Shown here in pieces: positions 8,256-17,394 of a DNA stretch of 64,000 nt. A program made the translations under genes and the position numbers. Position 1 is the stretch's first letter. Each line of letters opens with the position of its first letter. The notes below the pieces were generated by a model. It did not search any database, was not told the DNA's origin, and was given only the letters and a program-made list of their open reading frames with translations. Origin of the DNA: Burkholderia pyrrocinia (GTDB lineage Bacteria > Pseudomonadota > Gammaproteobacteria > Burkholderiales > Burkholderiaceae); contig NZ_CP011504.1 of the NCBI RefSeq assembly GCF_001028665.1, positions 1,116,001 to 1,180,000 of the forward strand, read 5' to 3'.

Positions 8256-8966
8256 ATGCGACACAACCCCTCCCGCGGCCATGCCCGATGCGACGGTCAT
8301 GGCGCGCATGCCCGCCCTGACTGGTTCGCAGGTCTCTGGTACGCGATCGGCCGCCACCGTCGCGGCCACGATCCTTTCGGTGGCGGCCCGTTCGGCGGCC
8401 GTGGCGGGCGCGGCGGCTTTGGCGATTTCGGCGACGACGGCATGCCGCGCGGCCGCCAGTTCAGCTCCGACGATCTCCAGTTGCTGCTGCTCGCGCTGGT
8501 TGCCGAGCAACCGAGCCACGGCTACGAGCTGATCAAGGCGCTCGACACGCGTTCGAACGGTTTCTACAGCCCGAGCCCGGGCATGGTGTATCCGGCGCTC
8601 ACGTATCTCGAAGAAGTCGGCTTCGTCGCGTCGCAGGCGGAAGGCAATCGCAAGCGCTACGCGCTGACCGACGCCGGCCGCGCACATCTCGACGCGCAGC
8701 GCGAACGCGTCGACACGCTGTTCGCGCGCCTCACGCACCTCGCCCGCAAGATGGAATTCATGCGCCGTGCGTTCGCCGGGGAATCGGCGGGCAACGACGC
8801 GCAGGACGAATCGCAGGCCGGCTGGCTGCCGGAGTTCGTCGAGGCGCGCGTCGCGCTCAAGCGGGCGCTGCTGCACAAGAGCGCAGCCGGCCCCGACGAA
8901 CAGCGCCGTATCGCGGCCATCATGCGCCGCGCGACGGCCGAAATCGAAGGCGGCACCGGCGCGTAA
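8256..8966 (+). CDS. PadR-family repressor, YqjI-like
   Basis: I prefer the ATG at 8256 because AGGA at 8245-8248 is then 7 bases away; the ATG at 8250 is in frame. The 236-residue protein has a His-rich N-terminus (RHNPSRGHARCDGHGAHARP) followed by a Gly/Arg linker. The PadR winged helix follows from about residue 68 (LLLLALVAEQPSHGYELIKA; SPSPGMVYPALTYLEEVGFV), and the C-terminal part is helical. E. coli YqjI has the same layout, binds nickel through its His-rich tail and represses yqjH. The downstream gene is a YqjH-type reductase, so a metal-controlled repressor of iron release is the likely role. The metal specificity is inference. Confidence 0.85.
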   Translation: MRHNPSRGHARCDGHGAHARPDWFAGLWYAIGRHRRGHDPFGGGPFGGRGGRGGFGDFGDDGMPRGRQFSSDDLQLLLLALVAEQPSHGYELIKALDTRSNGFYSPSPGMVYPALTYLEEVGFVASQAEGNRKRYALTDAGRAHLDAQRERVDTLFARLTHLARKMEFMRRAFAGESAGNDAQDESQAGWLPEFVEARVALKRALLHKSAAGPDEQRRIAAIMRRATAEIEGGTGA

Positions 8967-9004
8967 CCCGCGCCGCCCCGTCAAAAACCAAGGAGTACGG
9001 ATCG

Positions 9005-9826
9005 ATGCAGAACACATCCGAGCGCACCGTCACCCGCGTGCGCCATACCCTCAAGTTCCGCCTGCTGCAGGTCCTGCGCGTGCACGCCGTGACGCCGCAT
9101 CTGCTGCGCGTCACGCTCGGCGGCCCCGATCTCGCGGATTTCGAATCCGCATCGTTCGACGATCACGTGAAGGTGTTTTTCCCGCCGCCCGGCGCCGAAC
9201 GGCCCGCGATGCCGACGCTCGGCGCGAACGGCCCCGAGTTTCCCGAAGGCGAGCCGAAGCCGGTCGCGCGCGACTTCACGCCGCGCCGCTTCGACCGCGC
9301 CGCATGCGAACTGGATCTGGAATTCGCGCTGAACCATCCGGGCCCCGCATCGCAGTGGGCTGCGCAGGCACGTGTCGGCCAATGGCTGGGTATCGGCGGG
9401 CCGCGCGGTTCGTTCGTCATCCCGACCGGTTTCGACTGGCATTTGCTGATCGGCGACGATACGGCACTGCCGGCTGTCGCACGGCGTCTCGAGGAACTGC
9501 CCGCCGGTGCGCGCGCGGCGGTCGTGCTGGAAGTCGCGGATCGCACCGCGCAGATTTCGTTCGATACGCGTGCCGACGTGCATGAAATCTGGCGCTTCCG
9601 CGCCGAAGCCGACGCGGCGCACGGCGACGTGCTGCTGAATGCGGTTCGCGACCTGCCGCTGCCGCCGTCCGGCGACGGCTACGTGTGGGCGGCCGGCGAA
9701 GCGCTGTCGATGCGCGCAGTGCGTCAGCACCTGACCGGCGAGCGCGGCGTCGACAAGTCGCGCATCCGCGCGGCGGCCTACTGGAAGCGCGGCACGGCGG
9801 CCGTGCACGAAACGCTGGAAGATTGA
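9005..9826 (+). CDS. Siderophore-interacting protein (YqjH-like ferric reductase)
   Basis: AAGGAG precedes the ATG. The 273-residue protein is a SIP-family flavin reductase. It has an FAD-binding barrel with LRVTLGGPDLADFES and a conserved DHVKVFFPPPG near residue 55. An IGGPRGSFVIP segment follows around residue 130, and the NAD(P)H-binding half contains LIGDDTALPAVARRLEELP and YVWAAGEALSMRAVRQHL. It releases iron from ferric siderophores in the cytoplasm using NAD(P)H. It lies 38 bases after the PadR gene and should share its promoter and repression. Confidence 0.92.
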   Translation: MQNTSERTVTRVRHTLKFRLLQVLRVHAVTPHLLRVTLGGPDLADFESASFDDHVKVFFPPPGAERPAMPTLGANGPEFPEGEPKPVARDFTPRRFDRAACELDLEFALNHPGPASQWAAQARVGQWLGIGGPRGSFVIPTGFDWHLLIGDDTALPAVARRLEELPAGARAAVVLEVADRTAQISFDTRADVHEIWRFRAEADAAHGDVLLNAVRDLPLPPSGDGYVWAAGEALSMRAVRQHLTGERGVDKSRIRAAAYWKRGTAAVHETLED

Positions 9827-9829
9827 TGC

Positions 9830-9905
9830 GACGGGCATCCGGCATACGGGCACCCGGCGACGGGCATCCGGCTGACTGATACCCGGCTTACGGGCACCCG
9901 GCCGG
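9830..9905 (+). repeat. Short imperfect tandem repeats, ACGGGCAYCCGGC type
   Basis: About five copies of a 13-16 base unit, (AT)ACGGGCA(C/T)CCGGC, run head to tail directly after the reductase stop codon. The copies differ by one to three bases. No T-run follows, so this is not an ordinary terminator. Confidence 0.6.
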
Positions 9906-10039
9906 CAGAAGGCGGGGGATGCGACCGTGGCGCCTGCGCACCGACGGGCTTGGCATCGGCATCGCGGCTGGTATATATGTATGTCTGCGACGCCGCTATC
10001 ACGCGACAGCCGCCGCAGCCCGCCCAGGAGCGCCCGGTC

Positions 10040-10273
10040 ATGACAAAAGAAAGCCACGCTTCGCCTTTCCTTCGCAACCTGAAGATCGCCGGCTATTGCG
10101 GCCTCGCCGCGGTCGTACTCGCGCTGTTCGTCGCGATGTGCGCGATCCTGAAGGAAAGCGCCCTTGAGCGCGACGCCGCGCAGCACCCGGCCGATACGCC
10201 CGAACTGCACGATGCGGGCGGCGGCCCGTCCACATCGGCCGAACCGGCCCGCGCGCCCGGTTCGCCCGGCTGA
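10040..10273 (+). CDS. Small single-pass membrane protein
   Basis: I start at the ATG at 10040, preceded by AGGAG; the frame is open from 9950. The 77-residue product has one hydrophobic helix at about residues 16-36 (YCGLAAVVLALFVAMCAIL). A short charged N-terminus precedes it, and a Pro/Ala/Gly-rich tail without order-forming residues follows. The layout suggests an inner-membrane anchor. No family is recognised. The end faces the PAP2 gene on the other strand. Confidence 0.5.
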   Translation: MTKESHASPFLRNLKIAGYCGLAAVVLALFVAMCAILKESALERDAAQHPADTPELHDAGGGPSTSAEPARAPGSPG

Positions 10274-10299
10274 CGGCGTCCTGCCCGGCTTCCTTCCGC

Positions 10300-10881
10300 T
10301 TACGGCGCGTGCCGACGCCCCATCACGACCGCGTGCACCGAATCGCCGAATCGTTCGAGCAGCGCAGTCACGCGTTGCCCGTACAGGTGCGCGGCCAGTG
10401 CGCCGGCCGTACCGACCAGCACGCCGCCCGCCATGTCGAACGGCCAGTGCACGCCCGCATAGACGCGCCCCCACGCAATCGCCGCGGCCATCGCGGCCAT
10501 CACGAACCCGGTGAGCCGGGTCGTGCCGCCGACCATCAGGCCGACCGCCATGCTCCATGCGAACGTCATGTGATCGCTCGGAAACGAACTGTCCGGCACG
10601 TGCGGAATCAGTTGCGTGCCGACGCCGGCCATGAACGGGCGCGGCGAGAACCAGAAGTGTCCGAGCACCTGCGCGAGCGCGAGCGCCACGAATACGCCGA
10701 CGCCGGCTTCGATCGCCTGGCGCCGCGTCGGGCGGGCGCCGAAGATCCAGGTCAGCAGCAGCATCGCGGGCAGCGCATAGACGAGCCAGTCGGCGGCGAA
10801 GACGGCAAGGCGGGCCACGCCCGGCTGCGGCGCATGCCCGGCGTTGATGGCGGAAAAGAGGGCGAGATTGAGGTTCTGCAT
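10300..10881 (-). CDS. PAP2-family phosphatase, undecaprenyl-diphosphatase type
   Basis: The start is the ATG at 10881 (MQNLNLALFSAINAG); an upstream extension lacks conserved residues. The 193-residue integral membrane protein carries the three acid-phosphatase motifs: FSPRPF, PSDHMTF (PSxH) and GRVYAGVHWPFD (SR/GR-x5-H-x3-D). At least four hydrophobic helices surround them. The opening ALFSAINAG is typical of BcrC-like undecaprenyl-pyrophosphate phosphatases, which recycle the lipid carrier of cell-wall synthesis. The exact substrate cannot be read from sequence. Confidence 0.88.
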   Translation of the reverse strand: MQNLNLALFSAINAGHAPQPGVARLAVFAADWLVYALPAMLLLTWIFGARPTRRQAIEAGVGVFVALALAQVLGHFWFSPRPFMAGVGTQLIPHVPDSSFPSDHMTFAWSMAVGLMVGGTTRLTGFVMAAMAAAIAWGRVYAGVHWPFDMAGGVLVGTAGALAAHLYGQRVTALLERFGDSVHAVVMGRRHAP

Positions 10882-11320
10882 GAATCCGGTTGCGTGGGAC
10901 GTAAAGATTCGACCGGTTACCCGGTCGGACAGGAACGATGCTAGGGCGCGCCCGCTTAAGCGATGCTTAATGCGGCAGACCTGCGGGACAGGGCGCGACC
11001 GCCGCGGCGAACGCACTTAGAACCTGCAGTGCAACACAAGTTCACGAAATTGTCATATTCCAGCGCGACCGCTTCCCGGAAAGGCTCACCTGGCATCCCG
11101 TAAAGGCTCACCTGTTTCACATCGTGGCGTCATCGACGCGTGCGAACATCGGGGCGCCGGGCGCCATCCAGGCCGTTTGCGTCATTCGTCTCAATATTTA
11201 CGCCGTAAATCTCTCGAAATCGGCAACAATTAATTCCAGATGCGGCATCGCACAACGGCAACGCACAGGCATACGATTACGAGCACTCATCCACGAAGCG
11301 ATCAACAACAAGGAGTCCGC
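10882..11320. other. Gene-free gap holding a remote iteron pair
   Basis: No coding region is convincing in these 439 bases. It holds the start regions of the divergent PAP2 and acetoacetate decarboxylase genes, and a pair of reversed origin-iteron words at 11074 and 11096, listed separately. AAGGAG before 11321 is the ribosome site of the next gene. Confidence 0.6.
11074..11112 (-). repeat. Remote iteron pair A (two 17-mers, 22-bp period)
   Basis: TCCCGGAAAGGCTCACC (11074-11090) and TCCCGTAAAGGCTCACC (11096-11112) are reverse complements of GGTGAGNNTTTNCGGGA, the origin iteron. Their starts are exactly 22 bases apart, the period of the compact array at 26534. They lie between divergent genes, about 15.5 kb from the array. 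Confidence 0.7.
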
Positions 11321-12061
11321 ATGAAACCCAGCGATGTCCGATCGAAAGCGTTTGCGATGCCGTTGACCAGCCCCGCCTTCCCGATGGGCCCGTACCGTTT
11401 CGTCGACCGTGAGTTTCTGATCATCACGTATCGCACCGATCCGGATCGTCTCCGCGAAATTGTCCCCGAGCCGCTGCAGGTCACCGAGCCGCTCGTGCAT
11501 TACGAATTCATCCGCATGGCCGATTCGACCGGCTTCGGCGACTACACCGAAAGCGGCCAGGTGATTCCCGTCGAATACAACGGCCAGCCGGGCGGCTACA
11601 CGCTCGCGATGTATCTCGACGATCACCCGCCGATCGCCGGCGGCCGCGAGCTGTGGGGCTTCCCGAAGAAGCTCGCGTCGCCCACCCTTCACGTGAACAC
11701 CGATCACCTCCTCGGCACGCTCGACTACGGCAAGGTGCGCGTCGCGACCGGCACGATGGGCTACAAGCACAAGGAGCTCGACATCGCCGAGCAGACCAGG
11801 CGTCTCGCCGGCCCCAATTTCCTGCTGAAGATCATTCCGCACGTCGACGGCACCGCGCGTGTGTGCGAACTCGTGCGCTACTACCTGCAGGACATCAAGA
11901 TGAAGGGCGCGTGGACAGGCCCCGCATCGCTCGAGCTGGCGCCGCACGCGCTCGCGCCGGTCGCCGACCTGCCCGTGCTCGAGATCGTCGAAGCCCGGCA
12001 CCTCGTCGCAGATTTGACGCTCGGTCTCGGCGAAGTCGTCTACGATTACCTGGCTCAGTAA
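11321..12061 (+). CDS. adc: Acetoacetate decarboxylase
   Basis: The ATG at 11321 has AAGGAG 6 bases upstream. The 246-residue protein matches the family throughout: [18 protein letters not shown], then [20 protein letters not shown], and the active-site segment [14 protein letters not shown], which holds the Schiff-base lysine near residue 116. The [16 protein letters not shown] and WTGPASLEL segments are also conserved. It converts acetoacetate to acetone and CO2 in the cytoplasm. The next gene is a 3-hydroxybutyrate dehydrogenase, so the pair handles ketone bodies released from polyhydroxybutyrate or taken up from outside. Confidence 0.95.
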   Translation: MKPSDVRSKAFAMPLTSPAFPMGPYRFVDREFLIITYRTDPDRLREIVPEPLQVTEPLVHYEFIRMADSTGFGDYTESGQVIPVEYNGQPGGYTLAMYLDDHPPIAGGRELWGFPKKLASPTLHVNTDHLLGTLDYGKVRVATGTMGYKHKELDIAEQTRRLAGPNFLLKIIPHVDGTARVCELVRYYLQDIKMKGAWTGPASLELAPHALAPVADLPVLEIVEARHLVADLTLGLGEVVYDYLAQ

Positions 12062-12112
12062 CACGTCCGCAGTCCTTTCTCCCTGTCAAACCTTTCACCA
12101 CGGGAATTCGAA

Positions 12113-12898
12113 ATGAGCAACCTGAATGGCAAGACCGCAGTCGTCACGGGCGCCGCGAGCGGCATCGGCAAGGAAATCGCACTGGAGCTCGCGAAAGCGG
12201 GCGCGGCCGTCGCGATCGCCGACCTGAACCAGGACGGCGCAAATGCGGTCGCCGACGAGATCAACAAGGCAGGCGGCAAGGCGATCGGCGTCGCGATGGA
12301 CGTGACGAACGAGGAAGCCGTGAACAGCGGCATCGACAAGGTTGCCGAAACGTTCGGCTCGGTCGACATCCTCGTGTCGAACGCGGGCATCCAGATCGTC
12401 AACCCGATCGAGAACTACGCGTTCTCCGACTGGAAGAAGATGCAGGCGATCCACGTCGACGGCGCATTCCTGACGACGAAGGCCGCGCTCAAGCACATGT
12501 ACAAGGACGATCGCGGCGGCGTCGTGATCTACATGGGTTCGGTGCACTCGCACGAAGCATCGCCGCTGAAGTCGGCGTACGTGACGGCCAAGCACGGCCT
12601 GCTCGGCCTCGCACGGGTGCTCGCGAAGGAAGGCGCGAAGCACAACGTGCGTTCGCACGTCGTGTGTCCGGGCTTCGTGCGCACGCCGCTGGTCGACAAG
12701 CAGATTCCGGAGCAGGCGAAGGAACTCGGGATCAGCGAAGAGGAGGTGGTGAAGAAGGTGATGCTCGGCAACACGGTCGACGGCGTGTTCACGACGGTGC
12801 AGGACGTCGCGCAGACGGTGCTGTTCCTGTCGGCGTTCCCGAGCGCCGCGCTGACGGGCCAGTCGTTCGTGGTCAGTCACGGCTGGTACATGCAATGA
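12113..12898 (+). CDS. bdhA: 3-hydroxybutyrate dehydrogenase
   Basis: This 261-residue short-chain dehydrogenase has the TGAASGIG nucleotide loop (residues 12-19), SNAGIQ, catalytic Ser in [12 protein letters not shown], and the YVTAKHG catalytic Tyr-Lys pair. The C-terminal [15 protein letters not shown] is characteristic of the 3-hydroxybutyrate group. It interconverts (R)-3-hydroxybutyrate and acetoacetate with NAD. It lies 51 bases after adc, and its stop overlaps the start of the patatin gene by an ATGA, so the three form an operon for hydroxybutyrate/acetoacetate use. Confidence 0.95.
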   Translation: MSNLNGKTAVVTGAASGIGKEIALELAKAGAAVAIADLNQDGANAVADEINKAGGKAIGVAMDVTNEEAVNSGIDKVAETFGSVDILVSNAGIQIVNPIENYAFSDWKKMQAIHVDGAFLTTKAALKHMYKDDRGGVVIYMGSVHSHEASPLKSAYVTAKHGLLGLARVLAKEGAKHNVRSHVVCPGFVRTPLVDKQIPEQAKELGISEEEVVKKVMLGNTVDGVFTTVQDVAQTVLFLSAFPSAALTGQSFVVSHGWYMQ

Positions 12899-14109
12899 AG
12901 CCGCACGCCCGCACCGAAAAGCAGGCCGTCGATGAGACGGACCTGCACGAAGCCGGCGCGCCGACTGCTGCGCGGTCGCTGCCGTACGAAACGATCGCGC
13001 TCGTCCTGCAGGGCGGCGGCGCGCTCGGCGCGTATCAGGCCGGCGTGTTCGAAGGGCTGCACGAGGCGGGCATTCCGCTCGACTGGATCGCGGGCATCTC
13101 GATCGGCGCGCTCAACACCGCGCTGATCGCCGGCAATGCACCCGAGCATCGCGTCGAGCGGCTGCGCGAGTTCTGGGAAACGATCTGCCAGCCGGCGTTC
13201 TTTCCGGCGATTCCGGCCGCGTTCGAATTCGCGCTGTTCAACAGCATCGACCAGATCCGCACGTTCTTCACCGCGTCGCAGGCTGCAAGCGCGATGATGC
13301 AGGGCCAGCAGGGCTTCTTCTCGCCGCGCTTCCCGCCGCCGCTGCCGGGCGTGTCCGACCATCCGGAAAAGATCAGCTGGTACGACACGTCGGCGCTGCG
13401 CACGACGCTGCTGAAGCTGTGCGACTTCGACCGGATCAATTCGGGCGAGACGCGCATATCGGTCGGCGCGGTCAACGTCGGCACCGGCAACTTCGTGTAC
13501 TTCGACAACTCGCGCATCCGTCTCGCGCCCGAGCATTTCATGGCGTCCGGTGCACTGCCGCCCGCGTTCCCGCCGGTCGAGATCGACGGCGAGTATTACT
13601 GGGACGGCGGCGTCGTGTCGAACACGCCGCTGATGGAAGTGCTCCGCGCACGACCGCGCCGCGACACGCTCGCGTTCCAGGTCGATCTGTGGAGCGCACG
13701 CGGGCCGCTGCCGCGCACGATGGCCGACGTCGCCGAACGCACGAAAGACGTGCAGTATTCGAGCCGCACGCGTTTCGTCACCGATACGCTGCAGCGCGAA
13801 CAGCGCTACCGCAACGTGCTGCGCCACGTGCTCGAGCAGGTGCCGGAAGAGCAGCGCAAGAACGACCCGTGGTGCGTCGAGGCCGACGCGATGTCGAGCG
13901 GGAAGAAGTACAACATCCAGCACCTGATCTATCAGCAGAAGGCGTACGAGCATCACTACAAGGACTATCAGTTCGGTCTGTCGACGATGCGCGACCACTG
14001 GTCCGCAGGTCTCGACGACATCCGCAAGACGCTCGCAGTGAAGGACGGCCTCGCGCTGCCCAACAACGACGCGGGCTTCGTGACGCACGACATTCACCGC
14101 CGCCGGTGA
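12895..14109 (+). CDS. Patatin-like phospholipase with DUF3734-type tail
   Basis: The ATG at 12895 lies in the ATGA overlap with bdhA. The 404-residue protein has the patatin fold near its N-terminus: oxyanion loop [15 protein letters not shown], nucleophile elbow GISIG (GxSxG) and the DGG dyad at [13 protein letters not shown]. The C-terminal part ([20 protein letters not shown] to [17 protein letters not shown]) is the DUF3734 extension usual in this subgroup. Such proteins are often coded with bdhA in polyhydroxybutyrate-using bacteria. An acyl-hydrolase activity is likely; the substrate is not shown. Confidence 0.92.
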   Translation: MKPHARTEKQAVDETDLHEAGAPTAARSLPYETIALVLQGGGALGAYQAGVFEGLHEAGIPLDWIAGISIGALNTALIAGNAPEHRVERLREFWETICQPAFFPAIPAAFEFALFNSIDQIRTFFTASQAASAMMQGQQGFFSPRFPPPLPGVSDHPEKISWYDTSALRTTLLKLCDFDRINSGETRISVGAVNVGTGNFVYFDNSRIRLAPEHFMASGALPPAFPPVEIDGEYYWDGGVVSNTPLMEVLRARPRRDTLAFQVDLWSARGPLPRTMADVAERTKDVQYSSRTRFVTDTLQREQRYRNVLRHVLEQVPEEQRKNDPWCVEADAMSSGKKYNIQHLIYQQKAYEHHYKDYQFGLSTMRDHWSAGLDDIRKTLAVKDGLALPNNDAGFVTHDIHRRR

Positions 14110-14169
14110 TGCCGTGTGCGACGGATCGGCGCGATGCATGCGCCGGTCCGTCCTCTTCTCCGATTCGAC

Positions 14170-14634
14170 ATGCCGATTTTCATCGCACTGTTCGCGCTCA
14201 TCGCCATGGGATGGGGCGCGGTTCACCTGTTTCACGTCATCGCCGCGCAGTTCGGGCAGCCGGTCGCGATCGCGGCCGCCGTGCTCGCCGCCGCGATCCT
14301 GATCGCGCTGGTCGCGTGGTGGATCAAGCGCCGCCGCGACATCGCACCGAACACCAGGGAAGAAGGCTGGACGCACGTCGTGCATCGCGCGTGGGGCGAG
14401 TTGCGCCTGTCCGCGACGCAAGGGCTGCTGTGGCTGTCGCACGACGGCGCGGACGGCCGTTATACGCTGTCGCAGCTCGACGGCTGCCAGGCCGCGCCGA
14501 TCGGCGGCCGCTGGCATCTCGTCGTGCGCGTGCGCGACGCGGTGCGCAGCGAATGGAAGCTGCCGATGACGGACAAGCGCGATGCGCAGCGCTGGGCGCG
14601 CGTGCTGATGCTGGCGAAGGACAACCGGCTGTGA
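14170..14634 (+). CDS. Membrane protein of unknown function
   Basis: I start at the ATG at 14170; upstream ATGs at 14134 and 14116 are in frame. The 154-residue product has two hydrophobic helices in its first 55 residues (MPIFIALFALIAMGWGAVHL; AAAVLAAAILIALVAWW). A basic stop-transfer KRRRD follows, then a soluble domain of about 95 residues that reads as beta strands. Its start lies 60 bases after the patatin stop, so it may share that transcript. No family is recognised with certainty. Confidence 0.6.
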   Translation: MPIFIALFALIAMGWGAVHLFHVIAAQFGQPVAIAAAVLAAAILIALVAWWIKRRRDIAPNTREEGWTHVVHRAWGELRLSATQGLLWLSHDGADGRYTLSQLDGCQAAPIGGRWHLVVRVRDAVRSEWKLPMTDKRDAQRWARVLMLAKDNRL

Positions 14635-14744
14635 CAAGCGAACGGATCGGCGCCGTCGTCGCGCAAGTTCAATGGTGATTTGCACGACGTCGCGCGCCTC
14701 ACGTTTCGACTTTGCGCGCCTGGCCGGTCACCCACGGTTCATCT

Positions 14745-14761
14745 CCCCGTAAAAGCTCACC
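14745..14761 (-). repeat. Remote iteron B (single 17-mer)
   Basis: CCCCGTAAAAGCTCACC is the reverse complement of an origin iteron (GGTGAGCTTTTACGGGG). It lies in the short gap between the convergent ends of the membrane-protein gene and dmlR, where a promoter or operator is not expected. Confidence 0.6.
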
Positions 14762-14772
14762 TTTGGCCGTTC

Positions 14773-15696
14773 TCAGGCCGTATCGTCACCCGCTGCGGCA
14801 TTCAGGCCGGCCAGCGTCTCCACCAGAAAATCCACGCACACGCGCACTTTCGCCGACGCCGCGACGCGTTCCGGATAAACCGCCCAGATGTTCGCGGGCT
14901 GGATCGCGTCCGGCAGCACGCGGCACAACGCGCCGCGTTCGATCAGCGGCCCGGCTTCCCAGATCGAGCGCAACACGATCCCGCGCCCGGCCAGCGCCCA
15001 TTGCACGGCCACCTCGCCGTGGTTCGTCGACAGTGCGCCGCCAACCTTCACCGTGGCCGTTTCGCCGCGCACGTTCAGCCGCCAGACGCCGAACGGGTGA
15101 TCGCGCTCCTTGATCGCGAGACAGTCGTGCGACGCGAGATCCGCGAGCGAACGCGGCGTGCCGCGTCGTGCGAGATAGTCGGGCGACGCGCACAGCACGC
15201 GGTAGTTCGCGGCGAGGCGGCGCGCGATCAGGTGATCGGAGATGTCGTCGCCGATGCGCACGTCGAGGTCGTAGCCTTCGCCCGCGACGTCGACGAGCCG
15301 GTCGAACAGATCGAGCCGCACGTTCAGTTGCGGATAGCGTGCCGAGAAGTCGAGCAGCGCCGGCGCGACGACGTGCCGGCCGAAGCCGAAGCTGCTCGAA
15401 ATGCGCAGCGTGCCGCGCGGCACCGTGCGCGTCGTCGACACGTCCTCGACGAGATGATCGACGTCGTCGAGAATCTTCTCGGCGCGCGCGAACACGCGTT
15501 CGCCGGCTTCCGTGACCGTCACGCGGCGTGTCGACCGGTGCAGCAGGCGCGTGCCGAGCTGCGCCTCGAGCAGCGCAATGCGCTTGCTGACATAGGCGGG
15601 CGACACCGCGAGCTGCTCGGCGGCCGCACTGAAGCTCGTCAGGCGGACGACCAGGCTGAACACGCGCAGGTCGTCGAGGTTCGGTGATTTGTTCAC
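14773..15696 (-). CDS. dmlR: LysR-family regulator, DmlR-like
   Basis: The start is the GTG at 15696 (NKSPNLDDLRVFSLVVRLTS); an upstream ATG would add an unconserved leader. The 307-residue protein has the LysR helix-turn-helix at residues about 8-65 (FSAAAEQLAVSPAYVSKRIA; LEAQLGTRLLHRSTRRVTVT) and a periplasmic-binding-protein-like effector domain. It is divergent from a D-malate/tartrate dehydrogenase, as dmlR and dmlA are in E. coli. It probably activates that gene when its substrate is present. Confidence 0.88.
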   Translation of the reverse strand: MNKSPNLDDLRVFSLVVRLTSFSAAAEQLAVSPAYVSKRIALLEAQLGTRLLHRSTRRVTVTEAGERVFARAEKILDDVDHLVEDVSTTRTVPRGTLRISSSFGFGRHVVAPALLDFSARYPQLNVRLDLFDRLVDVAGEGYDLDVRIGDDISDHLIARRLAANYRVLCASPDYLARRGTPRSLADLASHDCLAIKERDHPFGVWRLNVRGETATVKVGGALSTNHGEVAVQWALAGRGIVLRSIWEAGPLIERGALCRVLPDAIQPANIWAVYPERVAASAKVRVCVDFLVETLAGLNAAAGDDTA

Positions 15697-15812
15697 GATT
15701 CGTGGAAAGTCGATTAACCTTTCGCACGATTCTAATCCGAATGGAAATAAATAGAATGGCGTGACGTGCCACTGCATCCCCGGCAGCAGGCCAACCAGCC
15801 AAGGAGCTTTGC

Positions 15813-16898
15813 ATGACCGACAGGACCTACAGAATTGCCGTGATCCCCGGCGACGGCATCGGCCGTGAAGTGATGCCCGAGGGCCTGCGCGCGCTCGACG
15901 CCGTCACCGCGCGCTTCGGCATCCGCTTCGACTTCGTACAGATCGACTGGGCAAGCTGCGACTACTACGCGCAGCACGGCACGATGATGCCGGACGACTG
16001 GAAGGCGCAACTGTCGGGCATGGACGCGATCCTGTTCGGCGCGGTCGGCTGGCCCGCGACGGTGCCCGATCACATTTCGCTGTGGGGCTCGCTGCTGAAA
16101 TTCCGCCGCGAGTTCGACCAGTACATCAACCTGCGGCCCGCGCGCCTGTTCGACGGCGTGCCGTCGCCGCTCGCCGGCCGCCGCCCGGGCGACATCGATT
16201 TCATGATCGTGCGCGAGAATACCGAGGGCGAATATTCGTCGGTCGGCGGCACGATGTTCGAAGGCACCGATCGCGAAGTCGTGATGCAGCAGTCGATCTT
16301 CACGCGTCACGGCACCGAGCGCGTGCTGAAATTCGCGTTCGAGCTCGCGCAGCGGCGCGCGAAGCGTCTCACCGTCGCGACGAAGAGCAACGGCATCGCG
16401 ATCAGCATGCCGTGGTGGGACGCGCGCGCGGCCGAGATGGCCGAACGCTATCCCGAGATCGCCGTCGACAAGCAGCACATCGACATCCTGTGCGCGCGCT
16501 TCGTGCTGCAGCCGGACCGCTTCGACGTCGTCGTCGCATCGAACCTGTTCGGCGACATCCTGTCGGATCTCGGGCCGGCCTGTACGGGCACGATCGGCAT
16601 CGCGCCGTCGGCGAACCTGAACCCCGACCGCACGTTTCCGTCGCTGTTCGAACCCGTGCACGGCTCCGCACCCGACATCGCGGGGCAGTACATCGCGAAT
16701 CCGGTCGCGATGATCTGGTCGGCGGCAATGATGCTCGACTTCCTCGGCAACGGCGCGGGCCGCGAACGCGAAGCGCACGATGCGATCGTCGCCGCGATCG
16801 AGGACGTGCTGCGCGCCGGGCCGCATACGCGCGATCTCGGCGGCAACGCACGGACGCAGGAAGTGGGCGAGGCGATCGCCGCACGGATTGCAGGCTGA
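15813..16898 (+). CDS. dmlA: D-malate / tartrate dehydrogenase
   Basis: CAAGGAG precedes the ATG. The 361-residue product is a member of the isocitrate/isopropylmalate dehydrogenase family: IPGDGIGREVMPEGL at the start, LKFRREFDQYINLRPARLF, IVRENTEGEYSSVGG, VATKSNGIAISMPWWD, and the metal-binding ASNLFGDILSDLGPACTG. The WASCDYYAQHG segment near residue 50 is typical of the DmlA/TtuC group. It oxidises and decarboxylates D-malate (or tartrate) with NAD. Which of the two substrates is preferred cannot be decided. Confidence 0.92.
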   Translation: MTDRTYRIAVIPGDGIGREVMPEGLRALDAVTARFGIRFDFVQIDWASCDYYAQHGTMMPDDWKAQLSGMDAILFGAVGWPATVPDHISLWGSLLKFRREFDQYINLRPARLFDGVPSPLAGRRPGDIDFMIVRENTEGEYSSVGGTMFEGTDREVVMQQSIFTRHGTERVLKFAFELAQRRAKRLTVATKSNGIAISMPWWDARAAEMAERYPEIAVDKQHIDILCARFVLQPDRFDVVVASNLFGDILSDLGPACTGTIGIAPSANLNPDRTFPSLFEPVHGSAPDIAGQYIANPVAMIWSAAMMLDFLGNGAGREREAHDAIVAAIEDVLRAGPHTRDLGGNARTQEVGEAIAARIAG

Positions 16899-16954
16899 CG
16901 ATCAGGCCCGGCGCGAGCGATCGCGCCGGGAAACCACTTCACGAATCAGGCGGC

Positions 16955-17157
16955 GGTGAGCAACACGCGATGCGGTTGCACACCCGCGCAGGTTCCGATG
17001 CGTGCGTGGTGAGGTCGAGCGGTGAGCAACGACACACCACCACGCGCACTGCTTGCGCTGACTCAGGTTGAAATCGATCCGATCGGTGAGTTGCACGTCA
17101 CGTTCACGCACACCGGTCAGCAACAGATTGTCGAACCGGTTCGATCGGTGAGATGCA
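16955..17157 (+). repeat. GGTGAGCAAC-type dispersed repeats
   Basis: GGTGAGCAAC occurs at 16955 and 17021 (66 bases apart, three times 22). GGTCAGCAAC lies at 17114, and GATCGGTGAGTTGCA / GATCGGTGAGATGCA at about 17081 and 17143. They share the GGTGAG half of the origin iteron but not its TTTTCGGGA half. Confidence 0.45.
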
Positions 17158-17293
17158 TCGCGTGGTGAAGCACACCGCTGCGCGCCGATACTTGCATCAA
17201 GCGATATCGGCGTGAGCGACGTGTCCGATATGCCCGGTGCGATACCGCATCGATCTGCGCGAAGCGCACAGTCCGACGCGACATTTCACCTGG

Positions 17294-17341
17294 TCCCGAA
17301 AAACCTCACCTTCAGCGCATCGCCTCCCGAATTTCCTCACC
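17294..17341 (-). repeat. Remote iteron pair C
   Basis: TCCCGAAAAACCTCACC (17294-17310) and TCCCGAATTTCCTCACC (17325-17341) are reversed copies of the origin iteron, with starts 31 bases apart. The first is a close match to the consensus. A weaker CGACGCGACATTTCACC ends at 17290. Confidence 0.72.
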
Positions 17342-17394
17342 TTCGGACTCAGGTGATGCGTTCGCCGATCCGCTGAACAGGCGCGGCGACAACG

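Larger units (their letters stand above)
16899..17394. other. Gene-free gap with repeats between dmlA and the DUF1348 gene
   Basis: These 496 bases hold no credible gene. They contain a family of GGTGAGCAAC / GATCGGTGAGNTGCA words (16955-17157) and two reversed iteron 17-mers (17294 and 17325). The gap lies between convergent genes, so it does not need to hold promoters for either. Confidence 0.6.

Noticed and set aside
11653..12894. The patatin frame is open from 11653, suggesting a long fusion protein.
   Set aside because: The upstream part is a shadow of adc and bdhA in another frame (Arg/Ala-rich). The ATGA start at 12895 fits the family.
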